Assembly: GCF_021245725.1 (NCBI RefSeq)
Contig: NZ_JAJGSX010000009.1
Location: 62,001-126,000 of the forward strand
DNA: 64,000 bases
Origin: Pseudonocardia sp. TRM90224
GTDB taxonomy: Bacteria; Actinomycetota; Actinomycetes; Mycobacteriales; Pseudonocardiaceae
Direction: 5' to 3'
The notes under the pieces were generated by a model that was not told the origin of the DNA, ran no database searches, and worked only from the letters and a program-made list of their open reading frames with translations. Each line of letters starts with the position of its first letter. Within the stretch, counting starts at the first letter, position 1. Position numbers and translations under genes: made by a program. Shown in pieces: positions 9,200-16,542 of the stretch.

Positions 9200-9564
9200 C
9201 CCGGACACCGCCCAAGGACACGCTCCCATGCTGCTGTCAGCGCGTCCTCGACGCTCGGCCGCAAGCTGTCGACCTGCGCTGAGGCACAGCGGTCGGTGTG
9301 TCGAGTTGGCTGGTGCAGACAAGGCGGCCTGAAACACCGGTGACATCGGCGTGAAACGGGCCTCGGGCAGCGTTGCACCCGTTCGACCGGCACGACCCGA
9401 CCGAGGAACGGTGGCGTGGGGCTCACACCGCCTCCTCGGGCGCTGGGCCGCCGGACGGGCCGGGGCCCGACTCCCCGCCCGTCCGGCGGGTCGAACCGCC
9501 GTGCCCGCCCGCCGAGATGCACCTTTCGTCCGAGTCGGCATCCCCGGGTTGGCATGATGGCGGC
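9200..9564 (+). other. 365-base gap with no recognised gene
   Basis: No frame in this stretch resembles a known protein, and no strong hairpin or family A or B repeat is present. It presumably holds the promoter of the sigma factor gene at 9565. The paired words CTGAAACACC and GTGAAACGGG near 9328-9360 are the only local pattern noticed. Confidence 0.5.
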
Positions 9565-10623
9565 GTGGGCGTCGTCGATGACCGGTCGGCCGATCTCGCC
9601 GCGGTCGAGGCCGCGCGAGCCGGCGACGCTGCGGCGTTCGCGGGTCTCGTCGAGCCGCACCGGGGTGAGCTGCGGGTCCACTGCTACCGGATGCTCGGCT
9701 CCTTCGACGAGGCGGAGGACCTCGTCCAGGAGACGTTCCTGCTGGCCTGGCGCGGTTTCGCCGGGTTCACCGCGACCGGGCGCTGGTCGGTGCGCGCCTG
9801 GCTCTACCGGATCGCCACGAACGCCTGTCTGAACGTGTTGACCCGCACGCCGCGGCGGGTGCTGCCGGCGCAGCTCGGCCCGGCCGGCGACCCGCACCTC
9901 CCGTTGCGCCCGCCCGTCGACCACCCGTGGCTGCAGCCGTTCCCCGACCAGATGCTTCCCGAGATCCCTTCGGCCGATGCCGGCCCCGAGGCGACCGCCG
10001 TCAGCAGGGAGACGATCGAGCTGGCGTTCCTCGCGTCGATCCAGCTGCTGCCGCCGCGGCAGCGGGCCGCGCTGATCCTGCGCGACGTGCTGGGCTGGCC
10101 GGCCCGCGATGTCGCCGCGGCGATCGAGCAGAGCGTCGCCTCGGTGAACAGCGCGCTGCAGCGGGCCCGCGCCACCCTCCAGGAGCACCTGCCGCAGCGG
10201 CGGATCGAGTGGGGCCCGGTCAGCGAGCCGACCGACGAGGAACGCCAGGTGCTGAGCCGCTACATGGCCGCGCACGAGAACTCCGACGCCGCGGAGCTCG
10301 CGCGCGTGCTCAGCGCGGACGTCCGCGGTTCGATGCCACCGCACGTCACCTGGTTCGAGGGGCGCGCGGCCGTGCTCGTCGCCTCGAGGAAGGGCTTCGA
10401 TCCGGCGTCGCCGCAGTACACGGGCCGGCTGCGGACGGTCGCAACGCGCGCCAACGGCCAGCCCGCCGCGGCCTGCTATGCGTGGGACGAGGCCGCGGGC
10501 GAGTTCCGCGCGTTCTCCCTCGATGTGCTGCGGGTGATCGACGGCGAGATCACCGAGATCGTCAGCTTCGGCCCCGACCGCTTCCCGTCGTTCGACCTGC
10601 CGGTGGTCGCGCCCGACCGATGA
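9565..10623 (+). CDS. ECF RNA polymerase sigma factor with SnoaL-like C-terminus
   Basis: Length is 352 residues from GTG 9565. Sigma region 2 is at about 8-80 (HCYRMLGSFDEAEDLVQETFLLAWRG), region 4 at about 145-200 (LPPRQRAALILRDVLGWPARDVAAAIEQSVASVNSALQRAR), and a SnoaL/NTF2-like domain fills the last 130 residues. The linker PWLQPFPD matches the sigma-70 subfamily 5 (SigX5, SigG-like) proteins, where the tail replaces a separate anti-sigma factor. The frame is open further upstream, but GTG 9565 begins the conserved part. An MFS exporter follows 60 bases later and may be a target. Its stimulus is unknown. Confidence 0.92.
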   Translation: MGVVDDRSADLAAVEAARAGDAAAFAGLVEPHRGELRVHCYRMLGSFDEAEDLVQETFLLAWRGFAGFTATGRWSVRAWLYRIATNACLNVLTRTPRRVLPAQLGPAGDPHLPLRPPVDHPWLQPFPDQMLPEIPSADAGPEATAVSRETIELAFLASIQLLPPRQRAALILRDVLGWPARDVAAAIEQSVASVNSALQRARATLQEHLPQRRIEWGPVSEPTDEERQVLSRYMAAHENSDAAELARVLSADVRGSMPPHVTWFEGRAAVLVASRKGFDPASPQYTGRLRTVATRANGQPAAACYAWDEAAGEFRAFSLDVLRVIDGEITEIVSFGPDRFPSFDLPVVAPDR

Positions 10624-10683
10624 GTTCCGCGGGCCATCCGTGTTCCAGGAGTACGTACCCGGAAGACGGTGGAGGAGATCGAC

Positions 10684-12210
10684 GTGACCTCGCAGAAGAC
10701 CCCGCAAGAGACCCGGGCCGCCGGCCGGCGGGAGTGGATCGGGCTGGCGGTGCTCGCGCTGCCGACGTTCCTCGTCTCGATCGACGTGTTCGTGCTGCTG
10801 CTGGCGTTGCCGCAGATCAGCGCCGACCTCGGCGCGTCGGCCACGCAGCAGCTCTGGATCACCGACGCCTACGGCTTCCTGCTGGCCGGCTGCATGATCA
10901 CGATGGGCACGCTCGGCGACCGCATCGGACGGCGCAAGCTGTTGCTGATCGGCGCGGCCGCTTTCGGCGCGGTCTCCGTGCTGGCCGCGTTCTCGGTGAG
11001 CGCGGAGATGCTGATCGTCGCGCGGGCGCTGCTGGGGATTGCCGGGGCGACGCTCATGCCCTCGACGCTGGCGCTGATCAGCACGATGTTCCCCGATCCC
11101 CGGCAGCGCGGGACGGCGATCAGCATCTGGATGGTCTGCTTCATGGGCGGTGCCGCGGTCGGGCCGATGATCGGCGGGCTCGTGCTCGACGCGCTGTGGT
11201 GGGGTGCGGTGTTCCTGCTCGGCGTGCCGGCCATGGCGGTGTTGCTGGTGGCGGGGCCGCTGGTGCTGCCGGAGTTCCGCGACGCCGGCCGGCCGGGGCG
11301 GCTCGACCTGCCCAGCGCGGCGCTCTCGATCGTCGCGATCCTGCTGGTCGTGCACGGCCTCAAGGAGACGGCCGCGCACGGCTGGGCACCGCTGCCCGCC
11401 CTGACGCTCGTCGCCGGGATCGCCGTGGCCGTCCTGTTCGTCCGCCGGCAGCGCAGGGTGCCCGACCCGCTGCTCGACCTGGCGCTCTTCCGCGACCGCA
11501 CGTTCAGCGTGGCGCTGGGCACGATGCTGGTGGGCACGCTGGCGACGGGCGCGATGATGCTCTTCGTCACCCAGCACCTCCAGCTCGTGCTCGGGTTGTC
11601 CGCGCTGGTCGCGGCGCTGTGGATGGTGCCGGCGATGCTGGCGTCGATCATCGGCAGCCTGGTGTCGCCCGGGCTCGCCGCCCGGTTCCGTCCGGCGTGG
11701 GTGATCGGCGGCGGCCTCGTCGTGTGCGTCGCGGGCCTGTTGACGCTCGCGGCGACCGGCGCGCAGCTCGCACCGCTCGTGATCGGGTTCTCGCTCATCA
11801 CGCTCGGCGCCGGCCCGCTCGCAGCACTGGGCACCGACCTGATCATCGGCGCCGCGCCGCAGGAGAAGGCGGGCTCGGCCGCGTCGCTCTCGGAGGTCAG
11901 CGGCGAGTTCGGCTACGCCATGGGCATCGCGACGATCGGCAGCATCGGCGCGCTGGTCTACAGCAGCCGGATCCCCGCCGGGGTGCCGGCAGGGGCGGCC
12001 GAGAGCCTGGCCGGCGCGACCGGTGTTGCGGCGGGTCTGCCCGCCGGGGCCGGCCGGACGCTGCTCGCCGCCGCCCGCGATGCGTACCTCGCGGGGATGC
12101 ACACCGCGGCGCTCGTCGCGGCAGCAGCCCTCGCGGTGGTCGCCGTGGCCACGACGGCGCTGCTGCGGGGAGCTGCTCCAGCTGTCACAGAAGCCGATGA
12201 CGTGCGATGA
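10684..12210 (+). CDS. MFS transporter, DHA2 (EmrB/QacA) type
   Basis: About 508 residues with 14 predicted membrane helices. It has DVFVLLLALPQISADLGAS in helix 1, the motif A region GTLGDRIGRRK between helices 2 and 3, and ARALLGIAGATLMPSTLALI (motif C-like). GTG 10684 is preferred because GGAGGAG lies seven bases upstream; an in-frame GTG at 10669 overlaps that site. Proton-driven efflux of toxic compounds is the family role. A bidirectional terminator follows at 12293. Confidence 0.9.
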   Translation: MTSQKTPQETRAAGRREWIGLAVLALPTFLVSIDVFVLLLALPQISADLGASATQQLWITDAYGFLLAGCMITMGTLGDRIGRRKLLLIGAAAFGAVSVLAAFSVSAEMLIVARALLGIAGATLMPSTLALISTMFPDPRQRGTAISIWMVCFMGGAAVGPMIGGLVLDALWWGAVFLLGVPAMAVLLVAGPLVLPEFRDAGRPGRLDLPSAALSIVAILLVVHGLKETAAHGWAPLPALTLVAGIAVAVLFVRRQRRVPDPLLDLALFRDRTFSVALGTMLVGTLATGAMMLFVTQHLQLVLGLSALVAALWMVPAMLASIIGSLVSPGLAARFRPAWVIGGGLVVCVAGLLTLAATGAQLAPLVIGFSLITLGAGPLAALGTDLIIGAAPQEKAGSAASLSEVSGEFGYAMGIATIGSIGALVYSSRIPAGVPAGAAESLAGATGVAAGLPAGAGRTLLAAARDAYLAGMHTAALVAAAALAVVAVATTALLRGAAPAVTEADDVR

Positions 12211-12292
12211 TGAACCGGCCGACGGAGAGACGTACCGGCTGTACGTTCTTCCTCACGTGCATCGGACCGTGCTGATCATCCGGCCCGTTTTC

Positions 12293-12318
12293 GGGGATCG
12301 TGCAAAGGCACGTTCCCC
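12293..12318. terminator. Hairpin between convergent genes
   Basis: GGGGATCGTGC and GCACGTTCCCC pair with one mismatch around loop AAAG, midway between the MFS stop (12210) and the AIM24 stop (12327). It has no T-run, as is usual in high-GC actinobacteria. Confidence 0.6.
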
Positions 12319-12326
12319 TGCACGGT

Positions 12327-13088
12327 TCACCGTTGCTGCTGCGCCAGCAGCGACTGGATCCGTTGCTGCAGCTGCGTCAGCCCACCCGTGTTCAGCGACC
12401 CGACCTGCGACTCGAGCTGCCGCAGGAGGTGCGGGTCGGTCACGGAGTTCTCGCTCGACTGCAGCAGCACGGTGCCGGCGCCGGTGAAGTCGAACTGGCG
12501 CTCCTCGCCGGAGTTGGAGCCGAAGAACCCCATCGCCGCACCCAGGAAGTTCTCCATCCAGTTGGCGTCGAAGTGGTGCGAGGGCGACGGGCAGTCGGCC
12601 CACCCGACGAGCGCCTCCGGATCGACCCGGATCGGCGGCTCGGCGAAGATCACCGGGCCGGAGCTGGACGCCAGGAACTTCCCGGTGCCGATGAGCGTGA
12701 GGAACCCGGGGACGATCGACTGCTTTAGCTCCAGCGTCGAGTCGAACGCCAGCAGGTTCGCAGCCCGCAGCGTCAGGTTGCCCTCGTCCAGGTCGTAGCT
12801 GTTGATGTCGTAGCCGCGGTCGCCGAGGATCAGGTGCCCGGCGCCGCTCGCGACCACCCAGTCGCGCGTGTAGAGCGGTGCGGAGAACCGGCTGGCGACG
12901 AACCCGCCGAGGCTCCCGATGGTGAGCGGCTCGAACTTGATGCCCTGCCCGTGCGGCGCCGGGTAGTAGGCGATCATCCGCCCGGTCTGCATGAACAGCT
13001 GGCCTTCCAGCCGCACGCAGTAGGCGTAGTGGTTGCCCGGGATGTTGTCGTTGTCCGGGAGCGTCTGCGGGTTCAGTGGCTGCGTCAT
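12327..13088 (-). CDS. AIM24 family protein (third of three)
   Basis: A 253-residue protein of the AIM24/DUF124 beta-helix family: LEGQLFMQTGRMIAYY, LILGDRGYDINSYDLDEGNLTLRAANLLAFDSTLELKQ, and a C-terminal strand FTGAGTVLLQSSE. A Gln-rich tail (LQQRIQSLLAQQQR) extends past the core. Its ATG overlaps the stop of the preceding paralogue by four bases. It is the most divergent of the three copies, carrying FFGSNSGEERQFDF where the others have GSGEAIQL or SSGEAFSL. The function of bacterial AIM24 proteins is not established. Confidence 0.88.
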   Translation of the reverse strand: MTQPLNPQTLPDNDNIPGNHYAYCVRLEGQLFMQTGRMIAYYPAPHGQGIKFEPLTIGSLGGFVASRFSAPLYTRDWVVASGAGHLILGDRGYDINSYDLDEGNLTLRAANLLAFDSTLELKQSIVPGFLTLIGTGKFLASSSGPVIFAEPPIRVDPEALVGWADCPSPSHHFDANWMENFLGAAMGFFGSNSGEERQFDFTGAGTVLLQSSENSVTDPHLLRQLESQVGSLNTGGLTQLQQRIQSLLAQQQR

Positions 13089-13738
13089 ATCTTCTGCTCC
13101 GAGGCCTGGACGTACACGGTGCCGCTGCCGGTGAGCTTGAGCTGGATGGCTTCGCCGGACCCGCGCCCGACGGCGTCGCGCCAGCCGACGTTCGCGGAGA
13201 TGTCGACGTTCACCTGCCCGACGTGCGCGACGTAGGCCTGCGGGTCGACTGCCACCGGCTGCGGCCCACCGACCGGCAGCGCGATGGTGCCGCCGTGGGA
13301 GATCACGGCCGCGCTCCCGTAGCCGTGCAGCTGCGTGGTGAACAGGCCCTGCCCGGTCACGGCGCCCCGCACGGCGCCGCGCAGGCCGCCCTGCGAGCCG
13401 AGGAAGACGATGGCCGACTGCAGCCCGGCGTCGTGCGCGACCAGCCGGTCGGCCTCCACCGAGAGCGGCCCCGACCCGTCGACGTCGATGATCGTTACGT
13501 AGAGGCCGCGGTAGCCGTAGTAGACCTTGCCGGTGCCGTGCGCGGCCATCATCTGCACCTGCTCGCCGGCCATCATCCGCCCGGCCATACCGCCGATGCC
13601 GCCCTGGCCGGTGTGCACGGGGGAGAAGTTGACGGCGCCGGTGTAGGCGAGCATCGCGCCGCGGCGCGCGAGGATCTCGCGGCCCTGACCGACCGGCGCG
13701 GCCACAACCTTCGCGTTGACCTGCTCGAACGTGCCCAC
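13085..13738 (-). CDS. AIM24 family protein (second of three)
   Basis: A 217-residue AIM24/DUF124 protein starting at GTG 13738. It has REILARRGAMLAYTGAVNF, SGPLSVEADRLVAHDAGL, GAVTGQGLFTTQLHGYGSAAV and the terminal RGSGEAIQLKLTGSGTVYVQASE. The core is a repeated beta-strand trimer-type fold with many Gly turns. The previous gene stops one base upstream of its start, so the three paralogues form one translationally coupled operon. No signal peptide is visible, suggesting a cytoplasmic location. Confidence 0.9.
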   Translation of the reverse strand: MGTFEQVNAKVVAAPVGQGREILARRGAMLAYTGAVNFSPVHTGQGGIGGMAGRMMAGEQVQMMAAHGTGKVYYGYRGLYVTIIDVDGSGPLSVEADRLVAHDAGLQSAIVFLGSQGGLRGAVRGAVTGQGLFTTQLHGYGSAAVISHGGTIALPVGGPQPVAVDPQAYVAHVGQVNVDISANVGWRDAVGRGSGEAIQLKLTGSGTVYVQASEQKI

Positions 13739-14362
13739 TCAGCGCTCCTCGGGCTGGATGTAGACCACACCGTTGCCGTCGAAGCGCAACGAGAACGCCT
13801 CACCGGAGCTCTCGCCGATGAGGTTGCGCCACGACACGTCGGTGACGAACGTCTGGTTGAGCTGCCCCTGGCTGGCGATGAACGCGTCGGGGTCGACGAC
13901 CAGCGGGAACTGCGGTGAGACCTGCAGCGCGATGGGCGGGCCGCCCGCGGAGAGCAGCGCGACGTCGCCCTGACCGGTGACGGTCGTGGTGAACAGGCCC
14001 TGCCCGGAGGTCGCGCCGCGCAGCCCGGCGAAGGCGACGTCGGTGCGCAGCTTGTCCGAGAGCGCGAGCAGCTGCTCCGACTCGACCTTCAAGGTCTCGC
14101 CGTTGAGCTGGATGAGGAGGATCTCCATCGCGTCCTTGGCGAACCACACCGTGCCGTTGCCGGTGCACTGCATGAGCGAGACCGACTCACCCGTCGCTCG
14201 CCGCTTCAGCGCCGCCTTGAGCCCGTCACCGCCACCCATCCCGGCGTTCTTGAACTTGACGTCGCCCGCGTAGGCGATCATGGACCCGGTGGCGGCCCGA
14301 ACCGCGTTGTTCTGGAGGTCGATCTCCAGCACGCGCGAGCCGTTGAGTCGGAACCCCTGCAT
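13739..14362 (-). CDS. AIM24 family protein (first of three)
   Basis: A 207-residue AIM24/DUF124 protein; the ATG at 14362 gives the natural N-terminus MQGFRLNGSRVLEIDL. Core features match its neighbours: ATGSMIAYAGDVKFKNAG, LKVESEQLLALSDKL, GATSGQGLFTTTVTGQGDVAL, ESSGEAFSLRFDGNGVVYIQP. It is the promoter-proximal gene of the three-gene paralogue operon, transcribed away from the divergent Rieske oxygenase. Clusters of AIM24 genes with stress-type neighbours are known in actinobacteria, but no mechanism is agreed. Confidence 0.9.
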   Translation of the reverse strand: MQGFRLNGSRVLEIDLQNNAVRAATGSMIAYAGDVKFKNAGMGGGDGLKAALKRRATGESVSLMQCTGNGTVWFAKDAMEILLIQLNGETLKVESEQLLALSDKLRTDVAFAGLRGATSGQGLFTTTVTGQGDVALLSAGGPPIALQVSPQFPLVVDPDAFIASQGQLNQTFVTDVSWRNLIGESSGEAFSLRFDGNGVVYIQPEER

Positions 14363-14485
14363 GCCGGGATCATGGCACAGGCCTTTCGGGTGGGATCCCC
14401 GCGTCGAACCGGTTGCTCCGTTCGGCTCCCGTCGCAGGTCGGGCTCGCCTACTGTCGGGAGTCGGGCGCGGGGGAGAGGGTGGGG

Positions 14486-15604
14486 ATGACGCAGCTGGCG
14501 GACGACCGGTCGGTGATCCAGCAGGTTCTCGACCACATCGACGGCGGGACGACCGACCTCGCCGCGGGATCGTGGCGCGAACCCGTCGAGCACTACCGCT
14601 CGCCGGAACGGCTCGAGCTGGAACTGGAGCGGGTGCTGCGGCGCACGCCGACCCCCTTCTGCCCGTCCGCCGCGCTCGCCGAGCCCGGCGCGTACATCGC
14701 GCGGGAGGCGGCGGGGGTGCCGCTGCTCGTGGTCCGTGCTCGCGACGGTGTGGTGCGCGCGTTCCGCAACGCCTGCCGGCACCGCGGTGTACAGCTCGCC
14801 GAAGGTTCGGGCTGCGCGACGGCGTTCGTCTGCCCGTACCACGGCTGGGTCTACGGGCAGGACGGCGCGCTGCGCCACATCCCCGACGCCGCCGGCTTCC
14901 CGGACGTGGACCCGGCGACCCGCGGTCTCGTGCCGGTGCGCGCCGAAGAACGCCACGGCCTGGTGTTCGTCACGCAGGACGGGCCGGCCGAGGCGAGCCC
15001 CGAGCTCGACGTCCTGGCCGGCGTGCTCACCCCTGACCTGCGGCTGCACAGCGCCACGATCACCGACGTCGCGGCCAACTGGAAGATCTTCATGGACGGC
15101 TTCCTGGAGGGCTACCACCTGCGGGCCACCCACAAGCAGACGTTCTACCCGCTGCAGTTCGACAACCTGAACGTCGTCGAGCACTTCGGCCGCAACACCC
15201 GCATCGTCTTCCCGTACCGCCGGATCGAGAAGCAGCGCGCGCTGCCGCCGGCGGACCGCTCGCCCGCGGGCTCGCTCACCTACGTCTACCACCTGTTCCC
15301 GAACGCCGTGGTCGCGACGTTCCCGGTGAGCGTCTCGCTGATCATCAACGAGCCGGTCGGGGTCGACCGCACGCGGGTGCACAACTACATCCTCACGACG
15401 CTCGACGTGGACGACCCCGAGGCGACCGCCGCCCTCAAGCGCGGGGTCGACCTGCAGGTCGACGGGCTATCGGAGGACCTGGCCATGGCCCACTCCATCC
15501 AACGCGGCCTGGCGTCCGGCGCCAACGAGCACTTCGAGTTCGGCCGGTACGAGGGTGCGCTCACGCACTTCCACCGCGGGCTGGCGCAAGTCATCGACGG
15601 CTGA
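14486..15604 (+). CDS. Rieske aromatic ring-hydroxylating oxygenase alpha subunit
   Basis: Length is 372 residues from ATG 14486, preceded by GGGAGAGGGTGGGG. The N-terminal Rieske [2Fe-2S] domain has CRHRG and CPYHGW at the Cys-X-His and Cys-X2-His positions (about residues 95-118). The catalytic domain carries NWKIFMDGFLEGYHLRATH, supplying the bridging Asp and two His ligands of the mononuclear iron. No ferredoxin, reductase or beta subunit gene is adjacent, so electrons must come from elsewhere. The substrate could be aromatic or a quaternary amine; sequence alone does not decide. Confidence 0.9.
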   Translation: MTQLADDRSVIQQVLDHIDGGTTDLAAGSWREPVEHYRSPERLELELERVLRRTPTPFCPSAALAEPGAYIAREAAGVPLLVVRARDGVVRAFRNACRHRGVQLAEGSGCATAFVCPYHGWVYGQDGALRHIPDAAGFPDVDPATRGLVPVRAEERHGLVFVTQDGPAEASPELDVLAGVLTPDLRLHSATITDVAANWKIFMDGFLEGYHLRATHKQTFYPLQFDNLNVVEHFGRNTRIVFPYRRIEKQRALPPADRSPAGSLTYVYHLFPNAVVATFPVSVSLIINEPVGVDRTRVHNYILTTLDVDDPEATAALKRGVDLQVDGLSEDLAMAHSIQRGLASGANEHFEFGRYEGALTHFHRGLAQVIDG

Positions 15605-15618
15605 CGAGTCCCGGGGCG

Positions 15619-15675
15619 AGGGCAGCAAAGCCACTTTCCGGCCCTCACAGGGCAGGAAAGTGGCTTTCCTGCCCT
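15619..15675. repeat. Family A stem-loop (A2)
   Basis: Arms of about 26 bases pair around loop TCACA, one arm having GGCAGCAAAG for the usual GGCAGGAAAG. It lies between convergent genes ending at 15604 and 15705. Confidence 0.85.
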
Positions 15676-15704
15676 TCCCAGGGGCCCGCGGGGAGCGCAC
15701 TCCG

Positions 15705-16367
15705 CTACGAACTGATGGCCTGCCCCCACCGGTCCAGGTACGCGATCTCCTCGACGGGCGTCCGCGGCGCCGGCTTGAAGTCCGGCACCGTCGTGTACGC
15801 GACGGGCAGCAGCCCGACCTGCGTCACGCCGTCGGGGATCCCGAGGATCTCGGCGACCTCCGTCTCGTGGCCGAGGTGGTAGCTGGTGAGTGTCGACCCG
15901 AGCCCGCGGGAGCGCAGCGCCAGCTGGAAGCTCCACACGGCCGGGAAGATGCCGCCGTAGAAGACGGACGTCTCCGCGTTCCCGCCCTCGGGCCGGCCCT
16001 GCGCGCACGGGATGACGAGCACCGGCACCTTCTCGATCACGTCGATGAGGTGCTGCCCGGAACGCACCATCCGCGCCACCGGCCCTGACTTCGCCGCCTC
16101 ACCCGCCGCCTCGATGCCGGCCTGGATGTAGGCGTTGCCGACGGCGCGGAAGTACGCGCCGATCTTGTTCTTGGTCTCCTGGTCGCGGACGACCAGCCAC
16201 CGCCACGACTGCGCCCCGCCGGGTGTCGGCGCCTGGATCGCGAGCCGGAGGCATTCGAGCAGGACCTCGTCCTCGACCGGGCGTTCCAGGTCGAGCTTCA
16301 GGCGGACGGAGCGGGTGGTGCTCAGCAGGTGGTCGGTCGAGGTCGTGTCCATGACGACAGTCTGCAT
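15705..16367 (-). CDS. Nitroreductase family protein
   Basis: A 220-residue FMN-dependent oxidoreductase: TTRSVRLKLDLERPV (FMN phosphate-contacting Arg near residue 19), QAPTPGGAQSWRWLVVRD, YGGIFPAVWSFQLALRSRGLGSTLTSYH, and the terminal GLLPVAY. ATG 16367 and ATG 16352 are both possible starts; the shorter begins MDTTSTDHLL. It is divergent from the tetracycline-type resistance gene. The family reduces nitroaromatics, quinones or flavins; the physiological substrate is unknown. Confidence 0.9.
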   Translation of the reverse strand: MQTVVMDTTSTDHLLSTTRSVRLKLDLERPVEDEVLLECLRLAIQAPTPGGAQSWRWLVVRDQETKNKIGAYFRAVGNAYIQAGIEAAGEAAKSGPVARMVRSGQHLIDVIEKVPVLVIPCAQGRPEGGNAETSVFYGGIFPAVWSFQLALRSRGLGSTLTSYHLGHETEVAEILGIPDGVTQVGLLPVAYTTVPDFKPAPRTPVEEIAYLDRWGQAISS

Positions 16368-16431
16368 ATATCCGATTGCGCCGCGTGCGAGGGTGTGACG
16401 GACCGGTCGTGCAATGACAGGAGACCCAGCG

Positions 16432-16542
16432 ATGCGTCAGGCATGCGGAGTGACCCAGCTCCCTGTCGGTTCCCATCGCGAAGGTCCCTACCTGCATGCC
16501 CACACTCACCATCGGCGTGCTCGCCCACGTCGACGCCGGTAA
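16432..16542 (+). CDS. Possible 36-codon leader ORF overlapping the resistance gene start
   Basis: ATG 16432 has a good ribosome site (AGGAG about eight bases upstream). The frame reads MRQACGVTQLPVGSHREG and ends RPRRRR-stop at 16540-16542. It overlaps the first 47 bases of the ribosomal-protection gene in another frame, so ribosomes finishing it would terminate inside the next gene. A run of Arg codons before the stop could favour pausing. Leader peptides control several ribosome-targeting resistance genes, but here the function is inference only. It could be a chance ORF. Confidence 0.4.
   Translation: MRQACGVTQLPVGSHREGPYLHAHTHHRRARPRRRR

Noticed and set aside
9200..9564. Possible gene fragment in the gap before the sigma factor
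   Set aside because: Short frames on both strands gave no family resemblance; I cannot support a pseudogene call.
9169..12102. A 977-codon minus-strand open frame
   Set aside because: It is antisense to the sigma factor and MFS genes, which have clear family motifs; composition is that of a shadow frame.
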